The notes under the pieces: generated by a model
Databases searched by the model: none
What the model was told of the DNA's origin: nothing
Seen by the model: only the letters and a program-made list of their open reading frames with translations
Made by a program: the position numbers and the translations under genes
NCBI GenBank assembly: GCA_050297015.1
Contig: JBNKRZ010000011.1
Location: 142,730 to 206,729, forward strand
Origin: JACKJA01 sp050297015
GTDB taxonomy: Bacteria; Pseudomonadota; Alphaproteobacteria; Micavibrionales; Micavibrionaceae
Direction of reading: 5' to 3'
DNA length: 64,000 nucleotides
Part shown: positions 1 through 8,437 of the stretch, in pieces
Numbering within the stretch: the first letter of the stretch is position 1
How the letters are laid out: every line of letters begins with the position of its first letter

Positions 1-1109
1 CAAAAAACCTGGTTACTCCCAATTTCAACAATCGGCTCACTGCCTATAAGGGCGTTTTTATTACAATCCATTTCGGCGCGCACGCCGCCAATCAATTCAG
101 GCTCAAAGCACTGACCATCCACATCGCACATTGTATCCGCCTGCAAATTCGCATGATTTGCCGGAATAGTATCGTCCCCTGCCTGTATATCGCCTTCGAC
201 ATGAATACGCACATTGGGATCGGGATTTTTCGTACCTATACTGATGATATCCGCGGTCGTCATCGCATAATCAGAGGAAACCTGATTTTCAAACCACATC
301 CCAAAAGGAACAGTCGCCTGAAAAGCCGTCAAATCATCATAAAAACTGGCTCCATCGACCAAAGCTTCCGCGGCGGTCGGCGTATTCGGATCGGCATGCT
401 CATAAAGAAAGAACGTGCTATCATAATCACAATTTTCAGAGTCCAGAGAAGCCGGCGCCGTTGTATCACATGAACCGGCAAGAACGCCTTGGTTCGTATA
501 AGCACCAAGGCCGGTCTTACCAAATGATATCAAAACCATATCAAAATTCGAATTATATAGTACCGGAGGCTGGCGGGTCGGAGGGACAACCGAATCATCA
601 TAATCATAAGACCAAACGGTAATACCGCCCGCCGTATCCGAAGTCGAAGCAGCAACCGTTTGCGATTCCGTAACCGCATAGAGTATTTTATTGTTCCAAT
701 AATCCAACGCCGTTTCCGCATCAATACCCAGATCATCAAAAGGCACGCCGCCGATCAAAACCCCATCCGGCGTTTTACACCACCCCCGCCCCGCAATGGC
801 GGCAGCGCCGGAAACCGCACTCCCGCCACAATTGGAAGGGGGCGTCAAAGCGACCTCCTCACCGAAAGTCAAACTCCCCTCTACATCGCGAATATCTGCA
901 GGAATCGGATAGCGCCCTTCCCGCTCGACAAAGAGCTGAATAGCATTTTTAAGATCGTGAAAATTAGCAACCGTCCGGTTTCTTTCAAGCGCCTTACGCT
1001 CCAGATTAGAAAGCAATATCCAGGGTGGCACAAGCAATCCCACAATGATGAGAAGAATAGAAACTTCTATCAGAGAAAATCCCTTTTGTTCTTTTAAGAT
1101 ACGCCCCAT
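1..1109 (-). CDS. Prepilin-like protein with type IV N-methylation motif (3' end beyond window)
   Basis: This reading frame runs on the minus strand from an ATG at 1109 to the left edge with no stop, so the protein is at least 369 residues and its C-terminus is outside the window. A GGTGAGGA Shine-Dalgarno lies 6 nt before the ATG. The N-terminus has the class III signal hallmark: basic residues, then G10 followed by FSLIE, with Glu at +5 of the predicted mature protein and a hydrophobic helix to about residue 33. The body is Asp/Thr-rich with several cysteines and looks like an extracellular globular domain. By family knowledge such proteins are cleaved by a prepilin peptidase and join a pilus or type II pseudopilus. 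It is far larger than the Flp pilin at 11647-11850. Its exact role is unknown. Confidence 0.8.
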   Translation of the reverse strand, partial: MGRILKEQKGFSLIEVSILLIIVGLLVPPWILLSNLERKALERNRTVANFHDLKNAIQLFVEREGRYPIPADIRDVEGSLTFGEEVALTPPSNCGGSAVSGAAAIAGRGWCKTPDGVLIGGVPFDDLGIDAETALDYWNNKILYAVTESQTVAASTSDTAGGITVWSYDYDDSVVPPTRQPPVLYNSNFDMVLISFGKTGLGAYTNQGVLAGSCDTTAPASLDSENCDYDSTFFLYEHADPNTPTAAEALVDGASFYDDLTAFQATVPFGMWFENQVSSDYAMTTADIISIGTKNPDPNVRIHVEGDIQAGDDTIPANHANLQADTMCDVDGQCFEPELIGGVRAEMDCNKNALIGSEPIVEIGSNQVF

Positions 1110-1371
1110 ACGCTATCCTCACCCCATAAAGTCGGCTGCGTTTATCCTACAGCATTTCAGCCAAGCCCGAAAGGGGGTAAGCCCCCCCTGCCGCGCAAAA
1201 GCCAAAACATCCGAAAAGCGACGTCGTATACAAAACAGATACAACTCTTCGGAAATTTTAATAAAACTTTATCTATCTCTCTTAACTAACATTTTAGGAT
1301 AATTATCTTAAATAATCGTAAAGGGATCACCAAAGGCTATCATAACACCCCTAGGTTCCAGCCCCCAACAA
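1110..1371. other. Intergenic region of 262 bp
   Basis: AT-rich spacer between the prepilin-like gene and the XRE regulator, both on the minus strand. A near-match to a CtrA-type site (TTAA, seven bases, TTTA) lies at 1282-1296, but one half-site differs from consensus. I see no convincing gene or terminator. Confidence 0.5.
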
Positions 1372-1746
1372 TCACAGCGCTGCCACTATGCTTACAATCC
1401 GCCTTATCGCCTTTTTCAAGCTCTCATCTCCCACACGCTCGACAAGATAAAAAACGGCCCACGCATCAATATCTTCAAGAAGCCCCTTTCCTTCCTCCTG
1501 CCCGTGAGATGGCAAGCCGTGAAAAAAAGCATCATAGGGCACATCAAAAAACTCCTTCAAAAGATAAAGCCGTCCCGCAGAAATACGATTCTGTCCCTTT
1601 TCATACTTTTGGAATTGCTGAAAAGACACCCCAAGCACATCGGCCAAATCACCCTGCGTATACCCCTGCAAAATACGCAAAGCCTCAACATTCCGGCCAA
1701 TTCGCACATCGACATCCGTTACCGCCCTTGTTGCCACATTCCCCAT
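1372..1746 (-). CDS. XRE-family helix-turn-helix transcriptional regulator
   Basis: A 124-residue protein with a Cro/CI-type HTH at about residues 15-70 (a TQGDLADVLGVS helix pair followed by FQQFQKYEKGQN, typical of the family). The C-terminal half is a short helical tail, which may serve dimerisation. No catalytic domain is seen. Small XRE proteins of this size are common alphaproteobacterial repressors or developmental regulators; the target here is unknown. It is divergent from the LexA-fold gene at 1842 across 95 bp that carries a 12-bp direct repeat, so cross- or auto-regulation is likely (inference). Confidence 0.85.
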   Translation of the reverse strand: MGNVATRAVTDVDVRIGRNVEALRILQGYTQGDLADVLGVSFQQFQKYEKGQNRISAGRLYLLKEFFDVPYDAFFHGLPSHGQEEGKGLLEDIDAWAVFYLVERVGDESLKKAIRRIVSIVAAL

Positions 1747-1756
1747 AACGCCTCAC

Positions 1757-1802
1757 TTTCCAAAATAGAAACTCAATCCTACCCTATATATTTCCAAAAT
1801 AG
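1757..1802. promoter_or_regulatory. Candidate operator: 12-bp direct repeat between divergent regulators
   Basis: TTTCCAAAATAG occurs exactly twice, at 1757-1768 and 1791-1802, 34 bp apart and therefore on roughly the same helical face. It lies in the 95-bp gap between the XRE gene (start 1746, minus) and the S24-like gene (start 1842, plus). A CCTATATA stretch between the copies could be a -10 element. Binding by either neighbour is inference. Confidence 0.5.
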
Positions 1803-1841
1803 CAATAGTTACGAGCGCAATTTTCTCTTATATTCAACCTC

Positions 1842-2447
1842 ATGGATGGAAAGTGGCTTAAAACGCAATTCGACGCACACCCGGACAAAACAAAACGGGG
1901 GCTAGCCAAGACATTGGGGCTAGAGCCGCCGGCCATCAGTAAAATTCTGGCGGGAACACGCGAGATAAAAGCCCGTGAATACAAATGCATGCGTGAGTAT
2001 TTCGGCCTTCCCATAGACGGCGATCGCGCGACGGCACCGCCCACTGGCTACGTCTTAAAACCGCTGAACAATACCCTGCAAGAACCGCTTGGACAGCCGA
2101 GAGAACAAGACAACTGGATCATGCCGGCCAGTATTCTTGCGGCGCATACGCAAAGCCCACCGGAACAAATTAAAATTTTTTCCATTTCGGAAAATGCCAT
2201 GGCGCCGGACTTTTTGCGCGGCGAGCAAGTACTTGTCGATTTATCGGATAAAAAACCCTCGCCGCCCGGCGCTTTCATTATCTCTGATGGCTTGAGTCAA
2301 ATTATTCGCCAATGCGAAATCGTTCCGCACTCCGCCCCGCCGCAAATCAAAATTTCAGCCCGGCGCGAACAATATGAAAGCTATACCGTTTCTCTGGACG
2401 ACCCGACAATCATCGGGCGCGTTATCGCCAAATTGCAATGGCTTTAG
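1842..2447 (+). CDS. LexA/CI-fold (S24-like) regulator lacking the catalytic dyad
   Basis: A 201-residue protein. The N-terminal part (about 10-55) resembles a small DNA-binding HTH (RGLAKTLGLEPPAISKIL). Residues about 108-200 match the S24 domain of LexA and phage repressors. In active members the nucleophile is the Ser of a GDSM motif; here the corresponding stretch is SENAMAP, so Ser is replaced by Ala119. The general-base Lys region reads SQIIRQC and has no lysine. Self-cleavage is therefore unlikely, and the domain probably serves dimerisation or ligand binding. No clear Shine-Dalgarno precedes the ATG. No other phage gene is nearby, so a prophage origin is not supported. Confidence 0.8.
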   Translation: MDGKWLKTQFDAHPDKTKRGLAKTLGLEPPAISKILAGTREIKAREYKCMREYFGLPIDGDRATAPPTGYVLKPLNNTLQEPLGQPREQDNWIMPASILAAHTQSPPEQIKIFSISENAMAPDFLRGEQVLVDLSDKKPSPPGAFIISDGLSQIIRQCEIVPHSAPPQIKISARREQYESYTVSLDDPTIIGRVIAKLQWL

Positions 2448-2480
2448 CCCCCACTCCAAAGCGCTAAAAAAGGCTGTAAA

Positions 2481-3425
2481 TTACATCTGCATAATCTGAA
2501 TGATTACCGGACCAAGGATGATGATAAACAGCACCGGCAGGAAAAAGGCGATCATAGGAACAGTCAGCTTCGGCGGCAGAGAAGCGGCCTTCTGCTCAGC
2601 CAGCGCCATGCGCTGATCCCGCAATTCATCCGACATAACACGCAGCGCCTTGGACACGGATGTCCCGTATTGCTCCGCCTGTATCAAAGCCGTTGCAAAG
2701 GATTTAGCCGCCCCGGACCCAACCCGTCGGGAGAAGTCTTTCAGAGCCTCTCCCCGCTCGTTCAGCATCGCCATTTCAGCGCTCAAAATCCCCAATTCTT
2801 CCGCCAATGTTGGGGAATGCTCGGCGATTTCTTCGGCAATACGGTCAACGGTTTGTTCAAGGCCGATACCTCCCTGCACACAAATCAGCATCATATCGAG
2901 CGCATCAGGAAACGTCAGGTTAATTTCCTCAGAGCGCTTTTGTATCAAATTCTTCAAGAGCAACTTAGGCAAGCCATAGCCGCCGAACATGGCAATCATC
3001 AAAACAAAAAACACCGCATTGTCATCTATTTCCTTGTCGCCGCTGCTAAGGATCAACATCCCAACCCCCATAAAGACAAAGGGCAGCGCAATCCGCACGG
3101 TAATAAATTTAATCGGTGCCGAAGGGGAGCGAATCCCCGCCTGCAACATCTGGTCCCGGACTTTATCCCCCATAGAACCAAGGAGCTTTTGCGCCTTAAA
3201 GAACATCGCGACAGACTCGCGCGCGGAAAGAGCCTCTGCGCCTTTTCCCTTGCCCGTTATTTGCTCTTTGGTCTGTTCAAAAAGCGCACGACGTTTTTGA
3301 GAAATCACATTACGGTAACGATCTTTTTTCTCTTCACGATTAAGGAGCGGCAAGGCAAATGCCATAAAAGACAGGCCCGCCAAAAGCGCACTAAGAACAA
3401 CAATCAAGCTTTCTGATGCCTCCAT
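2481..3425 (-). CDS. tadC: Tad pilus inner-membrane platform protein TadC
   Basis: A 314-residue type II secretion F-domain protein, last gene of the tad operon. Membrane segments are seen near residues 6-28, 107-150 and 289-312. The cytoplasmic F domain holds the FPDALDMM signature followed by GGIGLEQTV and a conserved helical bundle. With TadB it is expected to form the inner-membrane platform on which the CpaF/TadA ATPase drives Flp pilus extension and retraction. The gene starts 13 bp after the tadB stop, so the two are probably co-translated. The length is normal for the family. Confidence 0.93.
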   Translation of the reverse strand: MEASESLIVVLSALLAGLSFMAFALPLLNREEKKDRYRNVISQKRRALFEQTKEQITGKGKGAEALSARESVAMFFKAQKLLGSMGDKVRDQMLQAGIRSPSAPIKFITVRIALPFVFMGVGMLILSSGDKEIDDNAVFFVLMIAMFGGYGLPKLLLKNLIQKRSEEINLTFPDALDMMLICVQGGIGLEQTVDRIAEEIAEHSPTLAEELGILSAEMAMLNERGEALKDFSRRVGSGAAKSFATALIQAEQYGTSVSKALRVMSDELRDQRMALAEQKAASLPPKLTVPMIAFFLPVLFIIILGPVIIQIMQM

Positions 3426-3438
3426 AATCGCGCCTTTC

Positions 3439-4413
3439 TTATACCTTAAAGTTAATCATGATCTTCATGATAAGAATCCCGATCAACATCCAGAACGCCG
3501 CGCCGACCAAAAGCGCTTTACCGATTGTTGTTGTAAACATCACTTCCATCTGCGCCGGATTGATAAAATATATACCGCCACCGACCAAAAACGGCAGCGC
3601 GCCAATAATAGACGCAGAAGCCTTCGCCTCAGAGGACAAAGCCTGCACCTTACGCTTCAGACGAAAACGCGCCCGGATCACCCCGGACAGGTTCATCAAA
3701 ACTTCCGACAAGCTGGCCCCTGTCTGTGCCTGAATGGAAATACCGGTAGCAAACATCTGCATCTCGGTCAGAGGCATCCGGCGTGCCGCATCCAACGTCG
3801 CTTCAGGCAAAGAAACCCCCACCTTCTGAGCATCGTAGATACGCTCCATCTCTTCACCGACAGGCCCGGTAAATTCCTTGGCCGACATCGCAATCGCTTC
3901 CGTCACCGGCATCCCGGCTTTAAGGAGCCGCACCATAGCCTCCAGCGCATCGGGAAATTCTTCCAAAAACTGTTTTTGGCGGCGCTTGGTTTTCCAACGC
4001 AGGAAAAACTTAGGCACCCCAAACAAACCGATCACACCCATCATCACAAGGACAAAAGGCGACAAACCAATCAGCTTACCAACCATTATCAAAACAACGG
4101 AAGCCACTACCGAGAATATCCAGTATTGCGCCACGCTAATCCGCAGACCGGCCTGCTCCAGTTGAGCACTCATTGTCACTTTCTTCTTCTCGCCGCTTTC
4201 TTTTTCTGCGCCTTTGAGTTTTTTGGCAATTTCATCGCGGCGTTTATTCCGGAGCGCCTTGGGATCTGTCACACTGGCGGAACTTGAGCCTCCTCTAATC
4301 ACGGCCATTGTGCGCTTTTTCTGGGCGTTTTGATTACCCATCATCAGGGCCGCCGCCATACCGAGCGCCACAAGAATGATAAGCAACACAATGATGAGAA
4401 CCATCATATTCAT
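3439..4413 (-). CDS. tadB: Tad pilus inner-membrane platform protein TadB
   Basis: A 324-residue F-domain protein paired with TadC. There is an N-terminal membrane anchor (about 4-25), two segments around 108-150 and a C-terminal pair about 270-322. The signature FPDALEAMVRLLKAG (around residue 160) is that of TadB. The ATG at 4413 is the first of two possible starts (MNMMV). The sequence just upstream is the end of a repeat element (4415-4692), so no Shine-Dalgarno is visible and the native ribosome site may have been displaced. Operon membership is clear from order and orientation. Confidence 0.93.
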   Translation of the reverse strand: MNMMVLIIVLLIILVALGMAAALMMGNQNAQKKRTMAVIRGGSSSASVTDPKALRNKRRDEIAKKLKGAEKESGEKKKVTMSAQLEQAGLRISVAQYWIFSVVASVVLIMVGKLIGLSPFVLVMMGVIGLFGVPKFFLRWKTKRRQKQFLEEFPDALEAMVRLLKAGMPVTEAIAMSAKEFTGPVGEEMERIYDAQKVGVSLPEATLDAARRMPLTEMQMFATGISIQAQTGASLSEVLMNLSGVIRARFRLKRKVQALSSEAKASASIIGALPFLVGGGIYFINPAQMEVMFTTTIGKALLVGAAFWMLIGILIMKIMINFKV

Positions 4414-4414
4414 T

Positions 4415-4692
4415 TAGGGTCAGGACTCATTAATTATGTCCATTCTGCGCGTTCGTAAATTTTTGATAGATATTTGTAAAAATCGTGCAAAACATAGCCA
4501 AAGCTACGTTCAAGCGATTTGAGCAAATAGATACAAAAATTTACCGCGCCGGATAGACGGTTAAACATGAAAGAGCAATCTACCGCTTCAAACAAGCTTA
4601 CCATAGCTTTGGCTATGCTTTTACTTGTTTTCATTGTATCTTGCCCTTTCATGTTTAACAGAATTGTACAAAATTAATAGGTCCTAACCCTA
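4415..4692. mobile_element. MITE-like element with terminal inverted repeats between cpaF and tadB
   Basis: A 278-bp non-coding insertion. The left end TAGGGTCAGGACTCATTAAT and the inverted right end TAGGGTTAGGACCTATTAAT continue to match through about 33 bp with mismatches. Inside are two long imperfect hairpins. One is centred on CATAGCC/AAAGCTACG (about 4460-4550). The other has arms GTTAAACATGAAAG / CTTTCATGTTTAAC (about 4559-4658) around CCATAGC/GGCTATG. The right end supplies the TAG stop of cpaF (4690-4692), and the left end lies 1 bp before the tadB ATG. A related copy starts at 63861. No transposase is encoded, so it would depend on an enzyme elsewhere (inference). Confidence 0.75.
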
Positions 4693-6360
4693 GTCATACG
4701 CCTCTTCCATCGCATCAAGAACCAGACGCTCGACACCAAATTGGCGCGCCTTATCAAAGAATTTAGGCCGCAAGCCTGTTGAGCGTTGCCGTGTAATCAA
4801 TTTGCCGTCTTCATCCTCACCTTCGATATCAAGGACAAAAAGATCCTGCATTGTCACGACTTCACCCTCCATCCCGGTGATCTCAGTAACGTGCGTTGTT
4901 TTCCGCGAACCATCCCGCAGACGTTGCACCTGGATAATCACATTCACGGCGGATGCAATTTGCTCCCGCACGGCAACGGTTGGCAAATTCAAATCTCCCA
5001 TAGCAATCATGTTTTCCATACGGGAAATGGCTTCACGCGGATTGTTAGCGTGAACCGTCCCCATTGAGCCATCATGACCGGTATTCATAGCCTGCAACAA
5101 ATCAAAAGCCTCCGGTCCGCGCACCTCACCAACGATAATGCGTTCAGGCCGCATCCGCAGACAGTTTTTCACCAAATCACGAATGGTAACTTCACCGACG
5201 CCCTCAAGGTTCGGCGGCCGCGATTCCAAACGCACCACGTGCGGCTGTTGCAATTGCAGCTCACAAGCATCCTCACAAGTAATAATACGCTCGCCAGAGT
5301 CGATATAGCGCGTCAAACAGTTAAGCATCGTGGTTTTACCGGACCCCGTACCGCCAGAGACCAGAACATTCACCCGGCAACGCCCAATCGCCATAATCAA
5401 CTTGGCACAGGAAGGACTCATAGAGCCAAAGTCCAAGAGCTTTTCAAGCGTCAGTTTGTCCTTGGTAAATTTACGAATAGTCATGCATGAGCCGTCAACG
5501 GCCAAGGGCGGAATAATCACGTTCACACGAGAACCGTCAGCCAAACGCGCATCACAAATCGGGGAGGATTCATCGACACGCCGGCCAATCGCCCCGACAA
5601 TCCGTTGACAAATTGTTGTTAAATGCTGGTTATCACGGAATTTAATGGACGCTCTTTCAATCTTCCCGCCCACCTCGATATAGGTTGTATCCGGCCCGTT
5701 AATCATAATATCGGCGATATCATCACGCTCCAAAAGCGTTTCCAGCGGGCCATAGCCCAACATATCATTCCCGCACTCCTTGGCAATTTCTTCCAATTCT
5801 GCGGGGGTAATATCCAAATTACGAAAGCGAGCAATTTCTTCGACGGCTGATTGCACCTCTTCCCGCGCGGCCTGTGAATCCATGCGGGCCAGCGCTTTCA
5901 GATCAATCCCGTCACGCAGATCAAGCCAAATACGATTGCGCGCACGCTGAAGGCGCAAAGATGTAATCGAGTCCACTTCAGAGGCTTCTTCCTCCTCAGT
6001 AGAAGCATCCAGATCAGCAAACAATTCATCATCATCGGCTGGCTTTTTAGTTCGCGCCACCTTTTTAGCGGGCGTAGCCGTAAGCGGTTCGCTCTTTGGG
6101 GGAGCGGACGAAACGGAGTCCCCCCCCTCTTCTTCCACCAGAATGGAATCCTCAGGCCCCTCAAAATCCCCTTCTCCCCCTTGAGAAAGCGCTTTCAGCT
6201 GCGCCATTTGCTCTTCTGAAAGGGGGGCCGCCGGCGTTTCATCCCGACCTTCTTCCGAAGCATCCTGATTTTCACTGCCTGTTGCGGGCTTTTTATCGAC
6301 AGACGCCGCTGCTTTTTTCTTTGCAGACGAGGTTCCAGACGATGTCTTTTTTCCAAACAT
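4690..6360 (-). CDS. cpaF: Tad pilus ATPase CpaF (TadA)
   Basis: A 556-residue secretion ATPase of the VirB11/PulE class that powers Flp pilus assembly. Walker A (GGTGSGKTT) is at 336-344, and the Walker B-like stretch RIIVGEVRG at 407-415 is followed by the His-box MGTVHANNP. The first about 130 residues are a low-complexity Lys/Ala/Glu linker, longer than in many homologues. The start is supported by GGAGGAGG 7 nt upstream. It lies 15 bp downstream of cpaE. Its TAG stop codon is the first three bases of the repeat element that separates it from tadB, so the extreme C-terminus may have been altered by that insertion. Confidence 0.95.
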   Translation of the reverse strand: MFGKKTSSGTSSAKKKAAASVDKKPATGSENQDASEEGRDETPAAPLSEEQMAQLKALSQGGEGDFEGPEDSILVEEEGGDSVSSAPPKSEPLTATPAKKVARTKKPADDDELFADLDASTEEEEASEVDSITSLRLQRARNRIWLDLRDGIDLKALARMDSQAAREEVQSAVEEIARFRNLDITPAELEEIAKECGNDMLGYGPLETLLERDDIADIMINGPDTTYIEVGGKIERASIKFRDNQHLTTICQRIVGAIGRRVDESSPICDARLADGSRVNVIIPPLAVDGSCMTIRKFTKDKLTLEKLLDFGSMSPSCAKLIMAIGRCRVNVLVSGGTGSGKTTMLNCLTRYIDSGERIITCEDACELQLQQPHVVRLESRPPNLEGVGEVTIRDLVKNCLRMRPERIIVGEVRGPEAFDLLQAMNTGHDGSMGTVHANNPREAISRMENMIAMGDLNLPTVAVREQIASAVNVIIQVQRLRDGSRKTTHVTEITGMEGEVVTMQDLFVLDIEGEDEDGKLITRQRSTGLRPKFFDKARQFGVERLVLDAMEEAYD

Positions 6361-6375
6361 CCCGACCTCCTCCTT

Positions 6376-7626
6376 CTATGATTTGATTTTAAGCTTGTTC
6401 AAAACCTGTCCCAATACCCCCTTGCCACTTTCGGAAACCGCTTTTCCAGCGTTGGAATCAATTTTCAAAAGCGCCTGTAAAACCATCGCAACATCACTGG
6501 CAACGGTAGAACCGGTTTTTAAAGACGACAAACTCACACCTTCACTTTCGGCGTTCATAAATAAATCCGGATCAAAAGCAATCTCGGCCAATAGTTTTTG
6601 ATCTACGCCTTCTTCGATCTGAGCTTTAGAAACTTCGTGTTTGGAAGACAATCCCTTCATATTCAAAAGCAGAGAAATCGCATCAGCACTGCCGCCGCGT
6701 AAATCTTTAATCTCCTGCACCAGCGTCCGGGCCGCCCGCACTGACGTCAATGCCGGGGTTGTCACCATGATAATCTTCTGCGCTTTATGTAACACCGCGC
6801 GCCGCAACGCCGCCGGAGAAGCTGATAAATCAACCACAAGGAACGGATACGTCACCATCATATGATCGAGCAGGGCCTCATAATGTTCGGCGCTCACCGG
6901 TTCATCCATCATCACATCACCGCCGGAACTCAAGACCGTCAATTTATCAGACACGCTATAAAGCATACGGGACAGACTGTCTTCTTTACCTTCTGCGGCC
7001 GCGCGCCCTGCTTCAATCAATGTTGAAGCGGGTTCGAAATCAAGCCCGACATTAAGTGTCGAATAACCGCCCGCCGCATCCATCAAAAAGGTTTTTTGTT
7101 TCATTTCATCGGCCAACTGCCGCGCCAAAAGCTGAGAAACCGCTGTCGTCCCTACCCCCCCCTTGGCACCGATCACAGCGATCAGACAACTATCGCTCGC
7201 ACCGACCTGTTGCAAAAGCGTCTCACCGATATCACTGGCAAAGCTCTCTTTTTCAACCGGACGCACAAGATAATCGCTAACCCCCATACCGATCATCTTG
7301 CGATACAAATTCACATCATTCACAGGGCCAATCACAATCGCGGAGGTCCCTTCCGCGCATTCCCCGCCCAGCGCCTCAAGACGCCCGATAAAATCACCGT
7401 CAATCGTATCCGTTTGCACAATCACCAAGTCCGGCGATTGCTCCGCACCATAGTGCGCCGTCGCGGCATCGATGTCGCCTTCATAACAAGTCAGCTCAAC
7501 ACGGGCAAAGCGCCAATCATCGGCCAGAGACAAATAAACGTTCTTTGTCTCTTCATCCTTCGTAAACAGCGCTATCCGTGCCTCTGGCAACAAAACGGAT
7601 ATATATGACTTTTCGTCCTCACTCAT
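6376..7626 (-). CDS. cpaE: Tad pilus assembly protein CpaE (MinD/ParA-like ATPase)
   Basis: A 416-residue protein. An N-terminal receiver-like domain (about 10-140, with the LVRP turn of response regulators) is followed by a MinD/ParA-type ATPase. The deviant Walker A GAKGGVGTT is at 153-161. In Caulobacter CpaE localises the pilus secretion machinery to a cell pole; the polar role here is inferred from family. It lies between cpaD and cpaF in the operon, and AGAAGAAG sits before the ATG. Confidence 0.93.
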   Translation of the reverse strand: MSEDEKSYISVLLPEARIALFTKDEETKNVYLSLADDWRFARVELTCYEGDIDAATAHYGAEQSPDLVIVQTDTIDGDFIGRLEALGGECAEGTSAIVIGPVNDVNLYRKMIGMGVSDYLVRPVEKESFASDIGETLLQQVGASDSCLIAVIGAKGGVGTTAVSQLLARQLADEMKQKTFLMDAAGGYSTLNVGLDFEPASTLIEAGRAAAEGKEDSLSRMLYSVSDKLTVLSSGGDVMMDEPVSAEHYEALLDHMMVTYPFLVVDLSASPAALRRAVLHKAQKIIMVTTPALTSVRAARTLVQEIKDLRGGSADAISLLLNMKGLSSKHEVSKAQIEEGVDQKLLAEIAFDPDLFMNAESEGVSLSSLKTGSTVASDVAMVLQALLKIDSNAGKAVSESGKGVLGQVLNKLKIKS

Positions 7627-7701
7627 TTCTTCTTCTTGTTTGATTATATTCTGTCACAGGTAAGAATCCTTAACCCCTATAATGCACCCAAAACATTACC
7701 A

Positions 7702-7737
7702 ATTTGTTTATAAGCGCCGCCTAAATTATAAACAAAT
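7702..7737 (-). promoter_or_regulatory. Perfect 12-bp inverted repeat between cpaD and cpaE
   Basis: ATTTGTTTATAA (7702-7713) and TTATAAACAAAT (7726-7737) form a perfect 12-bp stem with a 12-nt GC-rich loop, in the 123-bp gap between cpaD and cpaE. No T-tract follows on the minus strand, so it is not a standard terminator. It may be an mRNA processing or stabilising hairpin that tunes expression within the operon, or a protein-binding palindrome. Confidence 0.5.
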
Positions 7738-7749
7738 ACCGCCCCCGGT

Positions 7750-8412
7750 TTAATTCGACACAGCAGACATCGTATTATCCAAGGCATCATTCGGAACGCC
7801 GGCGGCATAGTCTTCTGCCACATTCACACGGCGCCGCCCGGAAACCTCCGGCCGCGTATCATTTCCAGCCAAATCGCTGGGACGGTAGATTTGACGGGCC
7901 AATAGCATCTGCGTGCTACAGCCGTAATTATACTCATCATTAATCACTGTTGGCTTACCTTCGATTCCCGCCATCAATTCACAGCCCTCCGGCGCATGAG
8001 CCGTTGTCGTATCATAGGCCAGAGAAATCATCATATCCTCCCCCAGACCATGTACAGGAACCAGAGATGTTTCTACATTTAATACCCCGGCATTACGCAA
8101 GCCTTCACCAATACGCGCCGCTTCATCCGCGGCTGCCATCGCCGTATTTTTCCGCGCTTTCGGATCGTAATTCACAGCCACCTTCACCGGGCCATTACCA
8201 AAGCGGTTATAATCATCACGAATGGCCGCCATTTTAGATGCCGTCAATGCACCACGCTCATAAAGCGTCTCACTAGCGCCTTGCTGAAGCTGAATGCGTT
8301 CAGAAACCAATTGCGTCTTCGTATCCAAAGAGCAAGCCGAAAGCCCCGGCACCGTAATCAAAGCCACCACAGCGACCTTCAAAATATTTTTTCTCGACAA
8401 ACAAGCTGGCAT
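7750..8412 (-). CDS. cpaD: Tad pilus assembly lipoprotein CpaD
   Basis: A 220-residue lipoprotein. A signal peptide ends in the lipobox GLSAC with the lipidated Cys at 27. The mature part matches CpaD: a glycine- and asparagine-rich domain with NYGCSTQ near the middle (the conserved CpaD cysteine region) and a polar C-terminus. CpaD is thought to help assemble or stabilise the CpaC secretin in the outer membrane. GAGGAGG precedes the ATG. The gene starts 25 bp after the cpaC stop. Confidence 0.92.
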   Translation of the reverse strand: MPACLSRKNILKVAVVALITVPGLSACSLDTKTQLVSERIQLQQGASETLYERGALTASKMAAIRDDYNRFGNGPVKVAVNYDPKARKNTAMAAADEAARIGEGLRNAGVLNVETSLVPVHGLGEDMMISLAYDTTTAHAPEGCELMAGIEGKPTVINDEYNYGCSTQMLLARQIYRPSDLAGNDTRPEVSGRRRVNVAEDYAAGVPNDALDNTMSAVSN

Positions 8413-8437
8413 CTAACAGCCCTCCTCTTTTCTTGTC

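Noticed and set aside
660..1097. Plus-strand frame of 145 codons in the first kilobase
   Set aside because: It is opposite the prepilin-like gene, whose start, ribosome site and signal motif are convincing.
1372..2447. The regulator pair as a prophage immunity region
   Set aside because: No integrase, structural or lysis genes are adjacent; pilus genes follow directly.
4434..4652. Open frame of 72 codons between tadB and cpaF, minus strand
   Set aside because: It lies wholly inside the hairpin-rich element and has no Shine-Dalgarno or known similarity. Its frame follows the inverted-repeat arms.
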